A DNA stretch of 64,000 nt, taken from Cyanosarcina radialis HA8281-LM2 (GTDB taxonomy: Bacteria > Cyanobacteriota > Cyanobacteriia > Cyanobacteriales > CCAP-1448). The stretch spans positions 1-64,000 of the forward strand of contig JAHHHA010000003.1 of NCBI GenBank assembly GCA_019359615.1, read 5' to 3'. Numbering within the stretch: position 1 is the first letter of the stretch; the number at the start of each line of letters is the position of its first letter. Under the pieces are notes generated by a model. The model ran no database searches. It was given only the letters and a program-made list of their open reading frames with translations, and was not told the origin of the DNA. Positions 1 through 9,019 of this stretch are shown here, one piece after another. A program made the translations under genes and the position numbers.

Positions 1-2860
1 CTGTGTGACCAGTAAAGGTACGCAAGCATTGCCCCGTGGCTACTGACCACAGCTTTAGAGTGTTGTCGCTGCTCCCAGAGAGGGCAAATCGACTATCAGC
101 ACTCAAACTCACTGAGTCCACCGAATTTGTGTGTCCTGTAAAAGTGTGCAAGCATTGTCCTGTTGCCACTTCCCACAGCTTCAGGGTGTAATCCCAGCTT
201 CCAGAAAGGGCAAATCGAGTATCGGCACTCAAACTCACTGAGTTCACCACTTCTTGGTGTCCAGTAAGGTTACGCAAGCATTGTCCTGTTGCCAATTCCC
301 ACAACTTCAGGGTGCAGTTGCTCCGAGAGAGCGCCAATCGACCATCGACACTTAAACATACTGATTTCACCCAATAGCGACTATTGTTCTCTAATAATAA
401 ACACGGTTCATCGAGCAATTTAGCATTTTCCCATCCTTGAAGAAGTGCCTTGCGGGGAAGACAGACATAAAGATTGACCCAAAGATTGAATGCCTGGAGA
501 TGGCGATTGTATCCATGGAGCGATCGCGCTTGCTGGATATGCTGGGCAGCAGCTATATGGTTTCTTTGCTCCAAATCTGTACGAGCTTGTGCTAATTCCC
601 TTTCATAATAGAGAAAAGTTTCAGTTGTCAAAACCAGAGATAACTGCATGGGTGCAATATAGGGATTGGTTCCGCCTCTAAACTCCCACAGCTTTATAGT
701 ATTGTCGTCACCCCCAGAGAGAGCCAATCGACCATCAGCACTCAAGCAGGTTGATTGAACCATACACATCCCATCTGGAAAGGTACGCAGGCATTTCCCT
801 GTCGCTACCTCCCACAGTTTAAGGGTGTAATCCCAGCTTCCAGAAAGGGCAAATCGACCATCAGTATTCAAGCAGACTGAGGACACCGAACTTATGTGAG
901 CCGTAAAAGTGCGCAGGCATTTTCCTGTGACTACTTCCCACAGTTTCATGGTGTCGTCATCGCTCCCAGAAAGGGCAAATCGACCATCGGTATTCAAGCC
1001 GACTGAATTTACCCCACCTCCATGACCTGTAAAAGTACGCAAGCATTGCCCCGTGGCAACTGACCACAGTTTCATGGTGTAGTCACGGCTCCCAGAGAGG
1101 GCAAATCGACCATCGGCACTCAAACACGCTGAGTTTACCGGCCCTGTGTGTCCTGTAAAGGTGCGCAAGCATTGCCCCGTGGCTACTGACCACAGTTTCA
1201 GGGTGTAGTCATCGCTCCCAGAGAGGGCAAATCGACTATCGGTATTGAAGCCGACTGAGTTTACCCAACCTCCATGACCTGTAAAGGTGCGCAAGCATTG
1301 CCCTGTCGCCACTTCCCACAGCTTCAGCGTGTTGTCACTGCTCCCAGAGAGGGCAAATCGACCATCGGCACTCAAACACGCTGAGTCCACCGGCCTCGTG
1401 TGACCAGTAAAGGTACGCAAGCATTGTCCTGTCGCGACTTCCCACAGCTTTAAGGTCTGGTCAAAGCTTCCCGAGAGAGCCAATCGACCATCCGCGCTCA
1501 AACAGACCGATCTCACATGCATTGTGTGTCCTGTAAAGGTATGCAGAAGCCGCCGAGATTGGGGGAAGCGTTCGCGAGTCTGTTTCAATACTGCTTGAAC
1601 TTTCTCTTGCTCTACATCAGGTGCTTGAATCTCTTTTAGAATTGCGATCGCCCACTCGCAATCATCACGCTCTAAATTTACCAAAGCGAGGAAGTAGTCA
1701 ACGCGCCAATCTCCTGAGTGGGAATTTCTCGCCTCCATCAGAATTCTGAGCAAATTAGCATCATCAATTCTCGCCGATCGCCATAACACCAAACCCCGAT
1801 TGTAAGTCGCTTCTAAATGGTGTGGTTGCACCTGTAGCGCCTGATCCCACACTTGCAAAGCTTCTTCCTGCTTGCCTAAGTCAAACAACGATACGGCGCG
1901 GTTGTTGAGGCTGTCAGCGGCATCTTTGGCTGCTTGAGGTTCCTGGCGGGGGTAAATTTCTCCCGTCTCCTGCTGATAAATCTCTTGCAATTGCCGTGCC
2001 ACTACCAGCAAATCGTGTGGACGCTCTTCGGGGTCGTACTGAAAGCATCGCTGCAATAGTTCGGCTACCGACATTGGCATCCGAGGTAACTGGGGATCTG
2101 CCGATCCTTCCTCCAGATAATTCTCCAACGCTGATGCCGCAAAAGTCCCATGTCCCCAAGTGCGATCGCCTTGAAACATCTCCAACACCGACAGTGCCCA
2201 ACTCCACAAATCGGTGCGTCGCGTCAAAATGTCTCTATTTGCTTGTTCTGGCGAACAGTAGGCGGGTGTCATCGCGCCACTTCCCGACACTCTCATGGTG
2301 TAATCTTCCCCAGACGATGCCTCTCCAGGAGCGAGAATATTTGCCATAGTTCTGGGATTGGCTAGACCGAAATCCGTCACTTTGACTGCACCAGCGGGAG
2401 TCATCATGACGTTAGCAGGCTTAACATCTTGGTGAATCAACCCCTGTTCGTGGGCGTAGTGCAGTCCCCAGGCAAACTGAATCGCCAGATCGAGCAGGCG
2501 CTGTAAAGCTGCCATGGCTCCTCCAGCATAGAGTTGGCGATTCGCAATCCAATCGTACAAGCTGCCCCCAGCCACGTATTCGGCAAACACCACCGGAGAG
2601 GTATCGATCCGCCGCACGTAGTAACAGCTTACGGTGTGGGGATGCAGCCCCAAGTTCACCCAAGTCTCGGCTTCGCGCTCGAACTCCTCCACACCCCCAG
2701 CAGCGGCGACGATTTCCGGCTTGGGGATTTTCGCGGCTAGGTCGATATTCCAACCTGTATGTCGCACTTTGTAGACCTGACCGAATCCACCTTCACCCAG
2801 GCGATCGCTAACTCGATAAAGATCTAAGATGGTGTCGCCAATATTCCATGCTGTCGGCAT
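1..2860 (-). CDS. Ser/Thr protein kinase with TPR and WD40 repeats (3' end cut by window edge)
   Basis: An open frame of 953 codons starts at ATG 2858-2860 and reaches the left edge without a stop. Residues 1 to about 285 are a Hanks-type kinase: glycine loop GEGGFGQVY (22-30), ATP lysine K44 (AAKIPKPE), catalytic loop HQDVKPAN (H143-D145, Gln replacing the usual Arg), DFG at 163-165, and TPAYCSPEQ in the activation segment. A TPR-like stretch follows at about 315-385. WD40 repeats begin at about residue 438 (units of the form TGH..SV...D.R.ALSGS.D.T.KLW). I count seven repeats, then a helical linker of about 100 residues (about 720-820), then at least three and a half more. It probably phosphorylates Ser/Thr of partner proteins bound by the propeller. 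It lies downstream of an FHA-domain gene on the same strand. The C-terminus is not visible. Confidence 0.93.
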   Translation of the reverse strand, partial: MPTAWNIGDTILDLYRVSDRLGEGGFGQVYKVRHTGWNIDLAAKIPKPEIVAAAGGVEEFEREAETWVNLGLHPHTVSCYYVRRIDTSPVVFAEYVAGGSLYDWIANRQLYAGGAMAALQRLLDLAIQFAWGLHYAHEQGLIHQDVKPANVMMTPAGAVKVTDFGLANPRTMANILAPGEASSGEDYTMRVSGSGAMTPAYCSPEQANRDILTRRTDLWSWALSVLEMFQGDRTWGHGTFAASALENYLEEGSADPQLPRMPMSVAELLQRCFQYDPEERPHDLLVVARQLQEIYQQETGEIYPRQEPQAAKDAADSLNNRAVSLFDLGKQEEALQVWDQALQVQPHHLEATYNRGLVLWRSARIDDANLLRILMEARNSHSGDWRVDYFLALVNLERDDCEWAIAILKEIQAPDVEQEKVQAVLKQTRERFPQSRRLLHTFTGHTMHVRSVCLSADGRLALSGSFDQTLKLWEVATGQCLRTFTGHTRPVDSACLSADGRFALSGSSDNTLKLWEVATGQCLRTFTGHGGWVNSVGFNTDSRFALSGSDDYTLKLWSVATGQCLRTFTGHTGPVNSACLSADGRFALSGSRDYTMKLWSVATGQCLRTFTGHGGGVNSVGLNTDGRFALSGSDDDTMKLWEVVTGKCLRTFTAHISSVSSVCLNTDGRFALSGSWDYTLKLWEVATGKCLRTFPDGMCMVQSTCLSADGRLALSGGDDNTIKLWEFRGGTNPYIAPMQLSLVLTTETFLYYERELAQARTDLEQRNHIAAAQHIQQARSLHGYNRHLQAFNLWVNLYVCLPRKALLQGWENAKLLDEPCLLLENNSRYWVKSVCLSVDGRLALSRSNCTLKLWELATGQCLRNLTGHQEVVNSVSLSADTRFALSGSWDYTLKLWEVATGQCLHTFTGHTNSVDSVSLSADSRFALSGSSDNTLKLWSVATGQCLRTFTGHT

Positions 2861-2929
2861 TATCGTCTCCTGTAATTCGAGCTTTTGACCTTTCTCTTAC
2901 CCAGAGATCGAGTTGGGCATTCTACCCGT

Positions 2930-3129
2930 CAGGGGTTGAAAACCCCTGCCTCATAGCTAAAGTCGGTTAAAACCGACTAAAAATCTGCTCTTTTGAGTTT
3001 TTTTTAAAATCTTGCGCCATTATCGATTAGCTTTTGCGTTCGCCCTACTGCTGCATCTAGACAAAGATAAATATTTTATAGTCCACTTTAGTGGACTTTT
3101 GCTATTAGCCAGGGGTTGAAAACCCCTGG
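2930..3129. repeat. Cluster of small palindromes (MITE/REP-like)
   Basis: Four perfect or near-perfect inverted repeats lie in one 200-bp stretch: a 19-bp palindrome at 2930-2948 (CAGGGGTTGAAAACCCCTG), an 18-bp one at 2961-2978 (AGTCGGTTAAAACCGACT), an 18-bp one at 3080-3097 (AGTCCACTTTAGTGGACT), and a longer copy of the first at 3109-3129. The nested arrangement looks like a non-autonomous repeat element. There is no reading frame in it. Confidence 0.75.
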
Positions 3130-3238
3130 CGGGTGTGATGCCCCAATCTAGATCTACATAGCGATCGCCTTCATCAGATACAGATGTTGGTATGAATAAG
3201 TTCATCTTTACAATTAATCCCATCGTGTGGCGATCGCT

Positions 3239-3992
3239 CTAAACAATCCCAACCTCCAACAAATAGCCTTCCCCTCGCACGGTTTTAAGAAATTTAGGTT
3301 CTCCTGAATCTAGCTCGATTTTGTCTCGCACTGCCCAAACTAAGCGGTTAATTTCATTATTAGTACGACCAAAAGTTTCGCCCCAAATTGCCTTAATTAA
3401 CTCTTCGTACTGACAGACGATCGCCTGATAATTGTTAGCTAGATTTTTCTGTACCATGTAATCAATTAGATCTCGTTCTTGGGGACTGAGTTTAATCTCT
3501 TCTCGGTGCTGGCGAGTAATGCGAAACAGTTGTTTTCGATCGAGGTTGTATTCCATCTCGGCTAGCGGTTGAAATCCTTCTATCCTTTGCGTTTCCCCAG
3601 GATCGCGAAACTTCAACTCCCAAAACACGGGCCGATCTCCTGGCAATAACTTCCCCAAAATTAGAATTACATCCCCATCTGCCAGCGGCATGGTTTCAAG
3701 CGATCGCATATCGATCTCAGCTTTGCTGTTGCCTCCTTGCCGCAGAAAAGTCCCGTTAGCACTGCCGCCATCAACTAGCCAACAACGCCCAGACGCATAT
3801 TCGATCGTGCTGTGCCGTCTCGATACCTTCTTTTCTGGATCGGACAAGACTAAATCGTTGTCAGCACTCCTGCCGATCGCGATTTGCTGCTTGCCAGTTG
3901 GAAAGGAAAAGATATATTCGTTCCCATCAGGCGATACGTGCTACGCACAGGCTACGCCAACGCACCTCTAAAAACGGATATTCTCCATCCAT
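3239..3992 (-). pseudogene. FHA domain - winged-helix protein, 5' end interrupted
   Basis: The readable part (from 3940 down) encodes an FHA domain (GRSADNDLVLSDP, SRRH, GGSANGTF) and a C-terminal OmpR-type winged helix (about the last 100 residues, ending in FLKTVRGEGYLLEV). FHA domains bind phosphothreonine, so this could be a phospho-dependent DNA-binding protein. The natural start seems to be ATG 3990-3992, preceded by AGGAGG at 3998-4003. That frame (MDGEYPFLEV...) hits TGA at 3927-3929, while the FHA frame has TAG at 3941-3943. Removing 25 bp (3938-3962) joins the two frames into one protein (..FLEV+VSPDGNEY..). Without repair, only a TTG at 3845-3847 inside the FHA core could start translation, giving 202 residues. 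The neighbouring kinase gene downstream suggests a signalling pair. Confidence 0.7.
3930..3965. repeat. Short repeat inserted in the FHA gene
   Basis: A GC-rich stretch with GGCGATACG at one end and GGCTACGCC near the other, of the kind seen as small dispersed repeats in cyanobacterial genomes. It coincides with the point where the FHA reading frame breaks. I found no second copy in this window. Confidence 0.45.
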
Positions 3993-4520
3993 TTATTCCT
4001 CCTAAGACGACTATAAATCTAAAATAATCTTTGGATTGGAGTTTTGAAAATTGATAAATAATTGAAAGTTGATTGAAATCGATGGAGATCCAGTGCGATC
4101 GCCACATTCACGAACAGCTTCTTAACCGCGACAACATCGACAGCGAGATGCCGTCTCATATCAAATCTGGTCGATTGGCCATAATTAATGTAGTCCCTAG
4201 ACCTTGCGATAGCGAAACCCAACATTCATATGGTGTTGGGTTTCTAAATCCGGTTTTCAAAACCTTCTTGACCTCAATGAGCCTCCGGCTCCCCTCCTTA
4301 CAGGTGTATGTTTTTAAAAATTGGCTCTGCGAATGATGGGTAGACCACGAAAACAATGGCTTTTTTTCCTCTGCTCTCCCTGCTCCCCCTGCTCCAGAAC
4401 CACCCCAAGATAAAAAACATACCCTTGAAAGCGGCTCCCCTCTCCCTTGGGAGAGGGGTTGGGGGTGAGGGCAGTAATGGGTGGGATGAAAATAGGATTT
4501 GGTATTGTTGGGCAATTTCC
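3993..4520. other. Intergenic stretch without a convincing gene
   Basis: About 530 bp. It holds an inverted repeat at 4213-4244 (arms GAAACCCAACA and TGTTGGGTTTC) and a CCCTCTCCC/GGGAGAGGG palindrome with a GGTTGGGGGTGAGGGC tail at 4435-4474. The short open frames on both strands show no recognisable domain. Confidence 0.5.
4435..4474. repeat. CCCTCTCCC...GGGAGAGGGG dispersed palindrome, copy 1
   Basis: A palindromic core CTCTCCCTTGGGAGAG is followed by GGTTGGGGGTGAGGGC. Related copies lie at about 10007-10099 (with extra internal sequence), 13161-13198 and 25669-25704, all intergenic. Confidence 0.75.
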
Positions 4521-4895
4521 CTATCGCCAGTCATCTAAATCTAAGGCTTTTGAACCGCCTTTTTCTAGCTGCATTAGCACCTTACTCAATTGCGCCCAAA
4601 CTAAAGCCGCAGTAAAAATAGTCAGCGGTAGAGAAATGCTATAAGCTAGCCAAACCGGAAAAGTAAAAACTTCTAATCCGCAGGCCAAAAATACGCAGAT
4701 ACCAATACCCATACCGATAAATGGCAGAGTTAATGCCCCTCCTTGCATTTGAGCCAGAGTGCGAGTAGAGCGGTTTTTTGACCATTCACGAACTTTTTCT
4801 TTGAGGGTAGCTTCAAATGCCAATCCAGAAGCTAGACTAACTAACAAACCAGCAAGCAATAAGAAGTAGGGAGGATCGGGAAAATAAGCTGTCAT
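4521..4895 (-). CDS. Small membrane protein of unknown function
   Basis: 124 residues with start ATG. Hydrophobic segments lie at about 9-27 (YFLLLAGLLVSLASGLAF), 53-75 and 78-101, with a basic stretch between the first two (KEKVREWSKNRSTR) and an acidic tail (LDLDDWR). Three membrane helices are therefore likely. I do not recognise the family. It looks like one of the short conserved cyanobacterial membrane proteins. It lies about 140 bp downstream of the ubiB-like gene on the same strand, with a hairpin between them, so it probably has its own promoter. Confidence 0.7.
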   Translation of the reverse strand: MTAYFPDPPYFLLLAGLLVSLASGLAFEATLKEKVREWSKNRSTRTLAQMQGGALTLPFIGMGIGICVFLACGLEVFTFPVWLAYSISLPLTIFTAALVWAQLSKVLMQLEKGGSKALDLDDWR

Positions 4896-4925
4896 CTGAA
4901 TTATGAATTATGTAAGGATGAATGA

Positions 4926-4954
4926 TGAAAACCCCATAGATAAATCTAGGGGTT
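4926..4954 (-). terminator. Hairpin downstream of the ubiB-like gene
   Basis: On the minus strand the arms AACCCCTAGAT and ATCTA(T)GGGGTT enclose a short loop and are followed by TTTTC. It lies about 85 bp after the ubiB-like stop codon. The T-run is short, so this is a moderate call. Confidence 0.5.
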
Positions 4955-5039
4955 GCGATTTTATTCGAGTTGTGAATTAACTCCTAAATTCAGAATTCAG
5001 AATTTTAGAGATTGCTCGATCGAAACGAATTGCCAATTG

Positions 5040-6761
5040 TCAATTGCGAATTGATTTGACAGCAGATCTATCTTCTGCGGGCATAGGAGACTTGCCGTTA
5101 TTACTATAATCAGGTATCAAACGCGAGGTCAAGGCATCCCAAGCCACGTTGAATAAGCGGGCTGGTTGCAAGTCATCCTTAACTAGATTCCACAAGCGGC
5201 CGACTTCATCGGTGTGGAGTCTGTCGCCTTCAGTTAAAGCTAACACTAGCTGTTCTCGCAAAAATTGGCCTTCTTCTGACAGCAGATATTGTAAGCCTAG
5301 TTGGGCTGTGGGCAACAGATCGAAGTTGCGATCGCTCCTAGCAATGCCAATCATATTCTCCAACCGCTGCCACTGGAATTTCCCGTCTTTTAACAGCACC
5401 TCTAGCAACCGCCGCCGCATTTGAGGGGTTTCTCCTTTTAGCAACCGTCTCGCCACGTAGGGGTAGCTGACTTCAACGATCTTGAAATCGGGATTGAGGC
5501 TGAGGGCTAAACCTTCCTGGGTGACTAGAGAGCGAATGATCAGGGCAAATTTAGCTGGGAGGCGGAAAGGATATTCGTACATTAACTCCGAGAACGAATC
5601 GGTAATCGTTTTAAAGTTGAAGTTCCGCACGCTCTCGCCCATGGCATTTCCCATTACCTTTTCCAGGGCTGGCAAAATCGGTTTGATGTCAGTATTAGGG
5701 GCGAGGAAGCCTAAATCGGCAAAATCTTTGGCTAGCTCGACGTAATCTTTATCGATCAGATGGACGACGGAAGTGGCGATCGTTTCTTTGGTATGTTGTT
5801 CCAATTGATCCATCATTCCAAAGTCGATATAGCCCATCCGACCGTCGGGGAGGGCAAACAAGTTGCCAGGGTGAGGATCGGCATGGAAAAAGCCATGCTC
5901 TAACAACTGTTGCAGCCCAGAGATCACGCCGATTTCAATCAGAGAATCGAGGTCTAACCCAGCGGCTTTAATGTTTTCGGTATCGGTGAGCTTGAAGCCA
6001 TTAATCCACTCTAAAGTCAGAACGCGATCGCTGGTATAGCGCCAATAAATTGCTGGCACTTTAACCTTGGGATCGCCTTGAAAGTTGAGGGCAAATTTTT
6101 CGGCGTTGCGCCCTTCGTTGATATAGTCGATTTCTTCAAATAACTTGGTGCCGAATTCGTCTACGATCTCGGTGAGGTCGTGTCCCAAATTCAATGGCAA
6201 CCACGGGGATACCCAGCCAGCTACCCACCGCATTAAGTAGAGATCTAGCGTCAAAATCCAGAGCAAGTTCGGTCTTTGTACCTTCACTGCTACTTCTTCA
6301 CCGCTGTGGAGCTTCGCCCGATATACTTGACCTAAGCTAGCTGCTGCTACGGGCTTACTAGAGATTTGGCTGAAAATTTGCTTTACCGACCGCCCCAATT
6401 GACTTTCCAGAATCTGAAAAGCGATCGCATTATCAAATGGCGGTAGTTGGTCTTGTAACTTAGTTAATTCTTCTAAAAAGTCTTTTCTCACCAAGTCCGG
6501 TCGGGTAGAGAGGGCTTGACCGACTTTGATGAAGGTAGGGCCGAGGTGAGTGAGTAACAAGCGGAGTTGAGTGGCTCGTTTCGATTTATTTTCCTCAACT
6601 CGGTGGCTCCATCGATCGCACTGCAAGCGGAACCAGAACCATCCTAAAGACCAAACTATATTAAATGTCCGGGCAATTGCTAGCCAAGGGCGTTTGCGGT
6701 AATATTTGGCGATCGCTTCAGGATCGTAGCGCCTCCGGGCAGCAAGTCGAGATTCATCCAC
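5040..6761 (-). CDS. UbiB/ABC1 (AarF) family atypical kinase
   Basis: A member of the UbiB/ADCK family of atypical kinase/ATPases linked to quinone or lipid metabolism. In cyanobacteria and plastids relatives are tied to prenylquinone and plastoglobule function. Visible family marks are the KxGQ motif (IKVGQALSTRPDL), the alanine-rich loop AAASLGQVYRAKL, the VAVKVQRP lysine, HADPHPGNL and the metal-binding YIDFGMMD. The frame stays open up to a TTG at 6854, but those extra 31 residues are lysine-rich and span a hairpin. I prefer GTG 6759-6761 (VDESRLAARRRYDPEAIA...), which gives 573 residues, close to the family's usual length. The ribosome binding site is weak, so the exact start is uncertain. 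The gene appears monocistronic. Confidence 0.9.
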   Translation of the reverse strand: MDESRLAARRRYDPEAIAKYYRKRPWLAIARTFNIVWSLGWFWFRLQCDRWSHRVEENKSKRATQLRLLLTHLGPTFIKVGQALSTRPDLVRKDFLEELTKLQDQLPPFDNAIAFQILESQLGRSVKQIFSQISSKPVAAASLGQVYRAKLHSGEEVAVKVQRPNLLWILTLDLYLMRWVAGWVSPWLPLNLGHDLTEIVDEFGTKLFEEIDYINEGRNAEKFALNFQGDPKVKVPAIYWRYTSDRVLTLEWINGFKLTDTENIKAAGLDLDSLIEIGVISGLQQLLEHGFFHADPHPGNLFALPDGRMGYIDFGMMDQLEQHTKETIATSVVHLIDKDYVELAKDFADLGFLAPNTDIKPILPALEKVMGNAMGESVRNFNFKTITDSFSELMYEYPFRLPAKFALIIRSLVTQEGLALSLNPDFKIVEVSYPYVARRLLKGETPQMRRRLLEVLLKDGKFQWQRLENMIGIARSDRNFDLLPTAQLGLQYLLSEEGQFLREQLVLALTEGDRLHTDEVGRLWNLVKDDLQPARLFNVAWDALTSRLIPDYSNNGKSPMPAEDRSAVKSIRN

Positions 6762-6803
6762 GCCTTGTTTTTGCCTCTTCAACTGTGAACTTTTGTTAAA
6801 ACA

Positions 6804-6825
6804 ACCAGTTTTTTGACTGGTGTTT
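6804..6825 (-). promoter_or_regulatory. Hairpin in the 5' leader of the ubiB-like gene
   Basis: On the minus strand ACCAGTC and AACTGGTT flank an A-rich loop about 45 bases before the chosen GTG start. It could be a leader structure or a fragment of a dispersed repeat. No regulator can be named. Confidence 0.3.
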
Positions 6826-6959
6826 TTTATCTTTTTCTTAACTATAGTATACAAAAATACAAACTAGTCGTCACTCATTTCTTGAGTTTCCCTTCAAATT
6901 AGGTTGCTCCAAATCCGCAAGCCGGGAACGCTTTGTAACAATTCTTAAAGGAGGAAGGG

Positions 6960-7076
6960 AAGGGGGAGATGGGGAGCAGAGGGGAAAATTAACTACTGAC
7001 TCCTGAACTCCTGTACAGACGTAGCATGCTACGTCTCTACTTCTGAACTTCTGAACTCCTGAACTTCTGTATTCTT
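6960..7076. repeat. Simple repeats and 20-bp palindrome upstream of the HerA-like gene
   Basis: GGGGAGATGGGGAG-type purine repeats, then degenerate CTCCTGAA/CTTCTGAA heptamer runs. Between them is a perfect 20-bp palindrome at 7017-7036 (AGACGTAGCA and its complement), a common cyanobacterial intergenic repeat. Confidence 0.7.
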
Positions 7077-7135
7077 TTTAGTTATGTATCGCTTTGCTGT
7101 AAAAGATAGCGATAATAGACAAAAAACTAGGCTTT

Positions 7136-8899
7136 ATGTTTCCCATCGATCGCATCGCGGATAAACCACTAGGTACAGTCATCCAAGGCTCGCTGGCTCA
7201 AGGATTAGAGGTGCGCTTGCACCCAGATGTCTCTGTAGAAGATATGCGCGTCGGCAAATTCTTAGTAGTACGAGGCGTTAGATCGGATTTTTTCTGCATT
7301 CTCACCGATGTCACCTTGGGAACCTCAAGTGCCCGCATTGTGGCTAATCCTCCTCAACCGGAAGACGATTTTTTGCAAGCAGTCTTAGCTGGCAGCGGGA
7401 CTTATGGCACGATTAATCTCACGCCGATGTTGATGCTCAATCGAGAGCCAAATTTCCCAGAACTGAAAAATGGCTCGGCTAGCAATGGCAAAAATGGGAA
7501 AAATGGGAAAGCTACAAGTAAAGCCGCTGCGATCGCTTCTTTTCAGGCGCAAAGCAGTACGGAAATGCAATTGCTACCAGTAAAGACCATTCCCAGCCAT
7601 TTCAGCCAAGTTTATGATGCCAGCGATCGCGATTTTCGAGCAGTATTCGGTTGGGAAGACGATCCCCATCGCCGCAATTTTAATATCGGCGAACCGTTGG
7701 ATATGGAAGTGCCCATCTGTTTGGATTTAGATCGGTTTGTCGAGCGCAGCAACGGCGTTTTTGGCAAATCGGGAACTGGCAAATCTTTCTTAACTAGATT
7801 GCTGCTATCGGGGATTATTCGCAAGCAAGCAGCAGTTAACTTAATTTTTGATATGCACTCGGAATACGGTTGGGAAGCGGTGCGGGAAGGGAAGCAATTT
7901 AGCACCGTCAAAGGATTGCGCCAACTTTTCCCCAATCAAGTGCAGATGTACACCCTCGATCCCGAATCTACCAAGCGCCGGGGAGTTCGGGACGCGCAAG
8001 AATTATATCTGAGTTACGACCAAATTGAAGTTGAAGATATCAAACTAGTAGGAGCAGAATTAGGGCTGTCAGAGGCGAGTTTAGATAATGCCAACATTCT
8101 TTATGGCGAATTTGGCAAATCTTGGATCGTGCAGTTGCTCAATATGACTAACGAAGAAATCCAAATGTTCTGCGATGAAAAGCGCGGTCATAAGGGTTCG
8201 TTAATGGCGCTGCAACGCAAACTTCTACGCCTAGAAAATCTCAAATATATGCGGGCGGCTTCGCCTCAGAATTATATCAATCAAGTATTGCAATCGATCG
8301 AAGCTGGCAGGCACGTAGTCATCGAATTTGGCTCTCAAGCAGATATGCTCTCTTATATGCTGGTAACAAATATGATTACCCGCCGGATTCACGGTGCTTA
8401 CGTGCGCAAAGCCGAGAAGTTTTTGCAGAGCAAAAATATTAACGATCGCCCGCGTCAATTAGTAATTACGATCGAAGAAGCGCACCGTTTTCTCGATCCT
8501 AGCATCGTCCACAGCACTATTTTTGGGACGATCGCTCGCGAAATGCGGAAATACTTTGTCACTTTATTGATCGTCGATCAACGTCCTTCGGGAATCGACA
8601 ACGAAGTCATGTCGCAAATTGGCACTAGAATTACCGCTTTACTCAACGATGAGAAAGATATCGAAGCGATTTTTACGGGTGTTTCTGGGGCGGGGAATTT
8701 GCGATCGGTATTAGCGAAACTCGATTCTAAGCAACAAACTTTAATTTTAGGTCATGCCGTGCCGATGCCAGTCGTAGTTCGCACCCGTCCCTACGACGAG
8801 AAATTCTATGCCGAAATTGGCGATGCCGATTGGGAAGAAATGCCAGACGATGATGTCTTTGCTGCCGCTGAAGCTGCTAAAGCCGACTTAGGTTTTTAA
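7136..8899 (+). CDS. HerA/VirB4-type P-loop ATPase (DUF87-like)
   Basis: 587 residues. An N-terminal beta-rich region (HAS-barrel-like, about 1-110) is followed by a low-complexity linker of Lys, Asn and Gly (KNGKNGKNGK at about 118-128) and a RecA-type ATPase with Walker A GKSGTGKS at 210-217. DMHSEYGW follows the next strand, IEEAHRFL (about 446-453) carries the acidic Walker B pair, and LLIVDQRPSGI leads to a TRITALL arginine region. HerA proteins pump or translocate DNA, usually with a NurA nuclease. No NurA lies nearby, so the substrate is open. ATG start. A DUF1152 gene follows on the same strand. Confidence 0.85.
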   Translation: MFPIDRIADKPLGTVIQGSLAQGLEVRLHPDVSVEDMRVGKFLVVRGVRSDFFCILTDVTLGTSSARIVANPPQPEDDFLQAVLAGSGTYGTINLTPMLMLNREPNFPELKNGSASNGKNGKNGKATSKAAAIASFQAQSSTEMQLLPVKTIPSHFSQVYDASDRDFRAVFGWEDDPHRRNFNIGEPLDMEVPICLDLDRFVERSNGVFGKSGTGKSFLTRLLLSGIIRKQAAVNLIFDMHSEYGWEAVREGKQFSTVKGLRQLFPNQVQMYTLDPESTKRRGVRDAQELYLSYDQIEVEDIKLVGAELGLSEASLDNANILYGEFGKSWIVQLLNMTNEEIQMFCDEKRGHKGSLMALQRKLLRLENLKYMRAASPQNYINQVLQSIEAGRHVVIEFGSQADMLSYMLVTNMITRRIHGAYVRKAEKFLQSKNINDRPRQLVITIEEAHRFLDPSIVHSTIFGTIAREMRKYFVTLLIVDQRPSGIDNEVMSQIGTRITALLNDEKDIEAIFTGVSGAGNLRSVLAKLDSKQQTLILGHAVPMPVVVRTRPYDEKFYAEIGDADWEEMPDDDVFAAAEAAKADLGF

Positions 8900-8929
8900 C
8901 ATTTCAAAGAAGCAAACGTAGCATTGATG

Positions 8930-8980
8930 GCTGAGTTCGTTGGGTTTCCTGCCCTCAACCTAACCTACAGCTATTGCACT
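8930..8980. repeat. GTTGGGTTTC...CAACC repeat between the HerA-like and DUF1152 genes
   Basis: A CGTTGGGTTTCCTGCC / CTCAACCTAACCTAC arrangement forms an imperfect inverted repeat related to the 4213-4244 hairpin. The open frame that runs through it (ATG at 8924) is therefore probably not the true 5' end of the DUF1152 gene. Confidence 0.5.
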
Positions 8981-9019
8981 ATTGTATGCGTTTTTTTACT
9001 GCTGAATTATAAAAATACT

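Noticed and set aside
1996-2753. Overlapping open frames of 70-117 codons on both strands
   Set aside because: They are shadows of the large kinase frame on the minus strand, which is continuous from 2860 to the left edge and shows all kinase motifs.
4073-4336. Small plus-strand gene of 87 codons
   Set aside because: It crosses an inverted repeat, has no ribosome binding site and no family likeness.
8924-9019. Longer start of the DUF1152 gene
   Set aside because: It is coded by a dispersed GTTGGGTTTC repeat and has no family counterpart.
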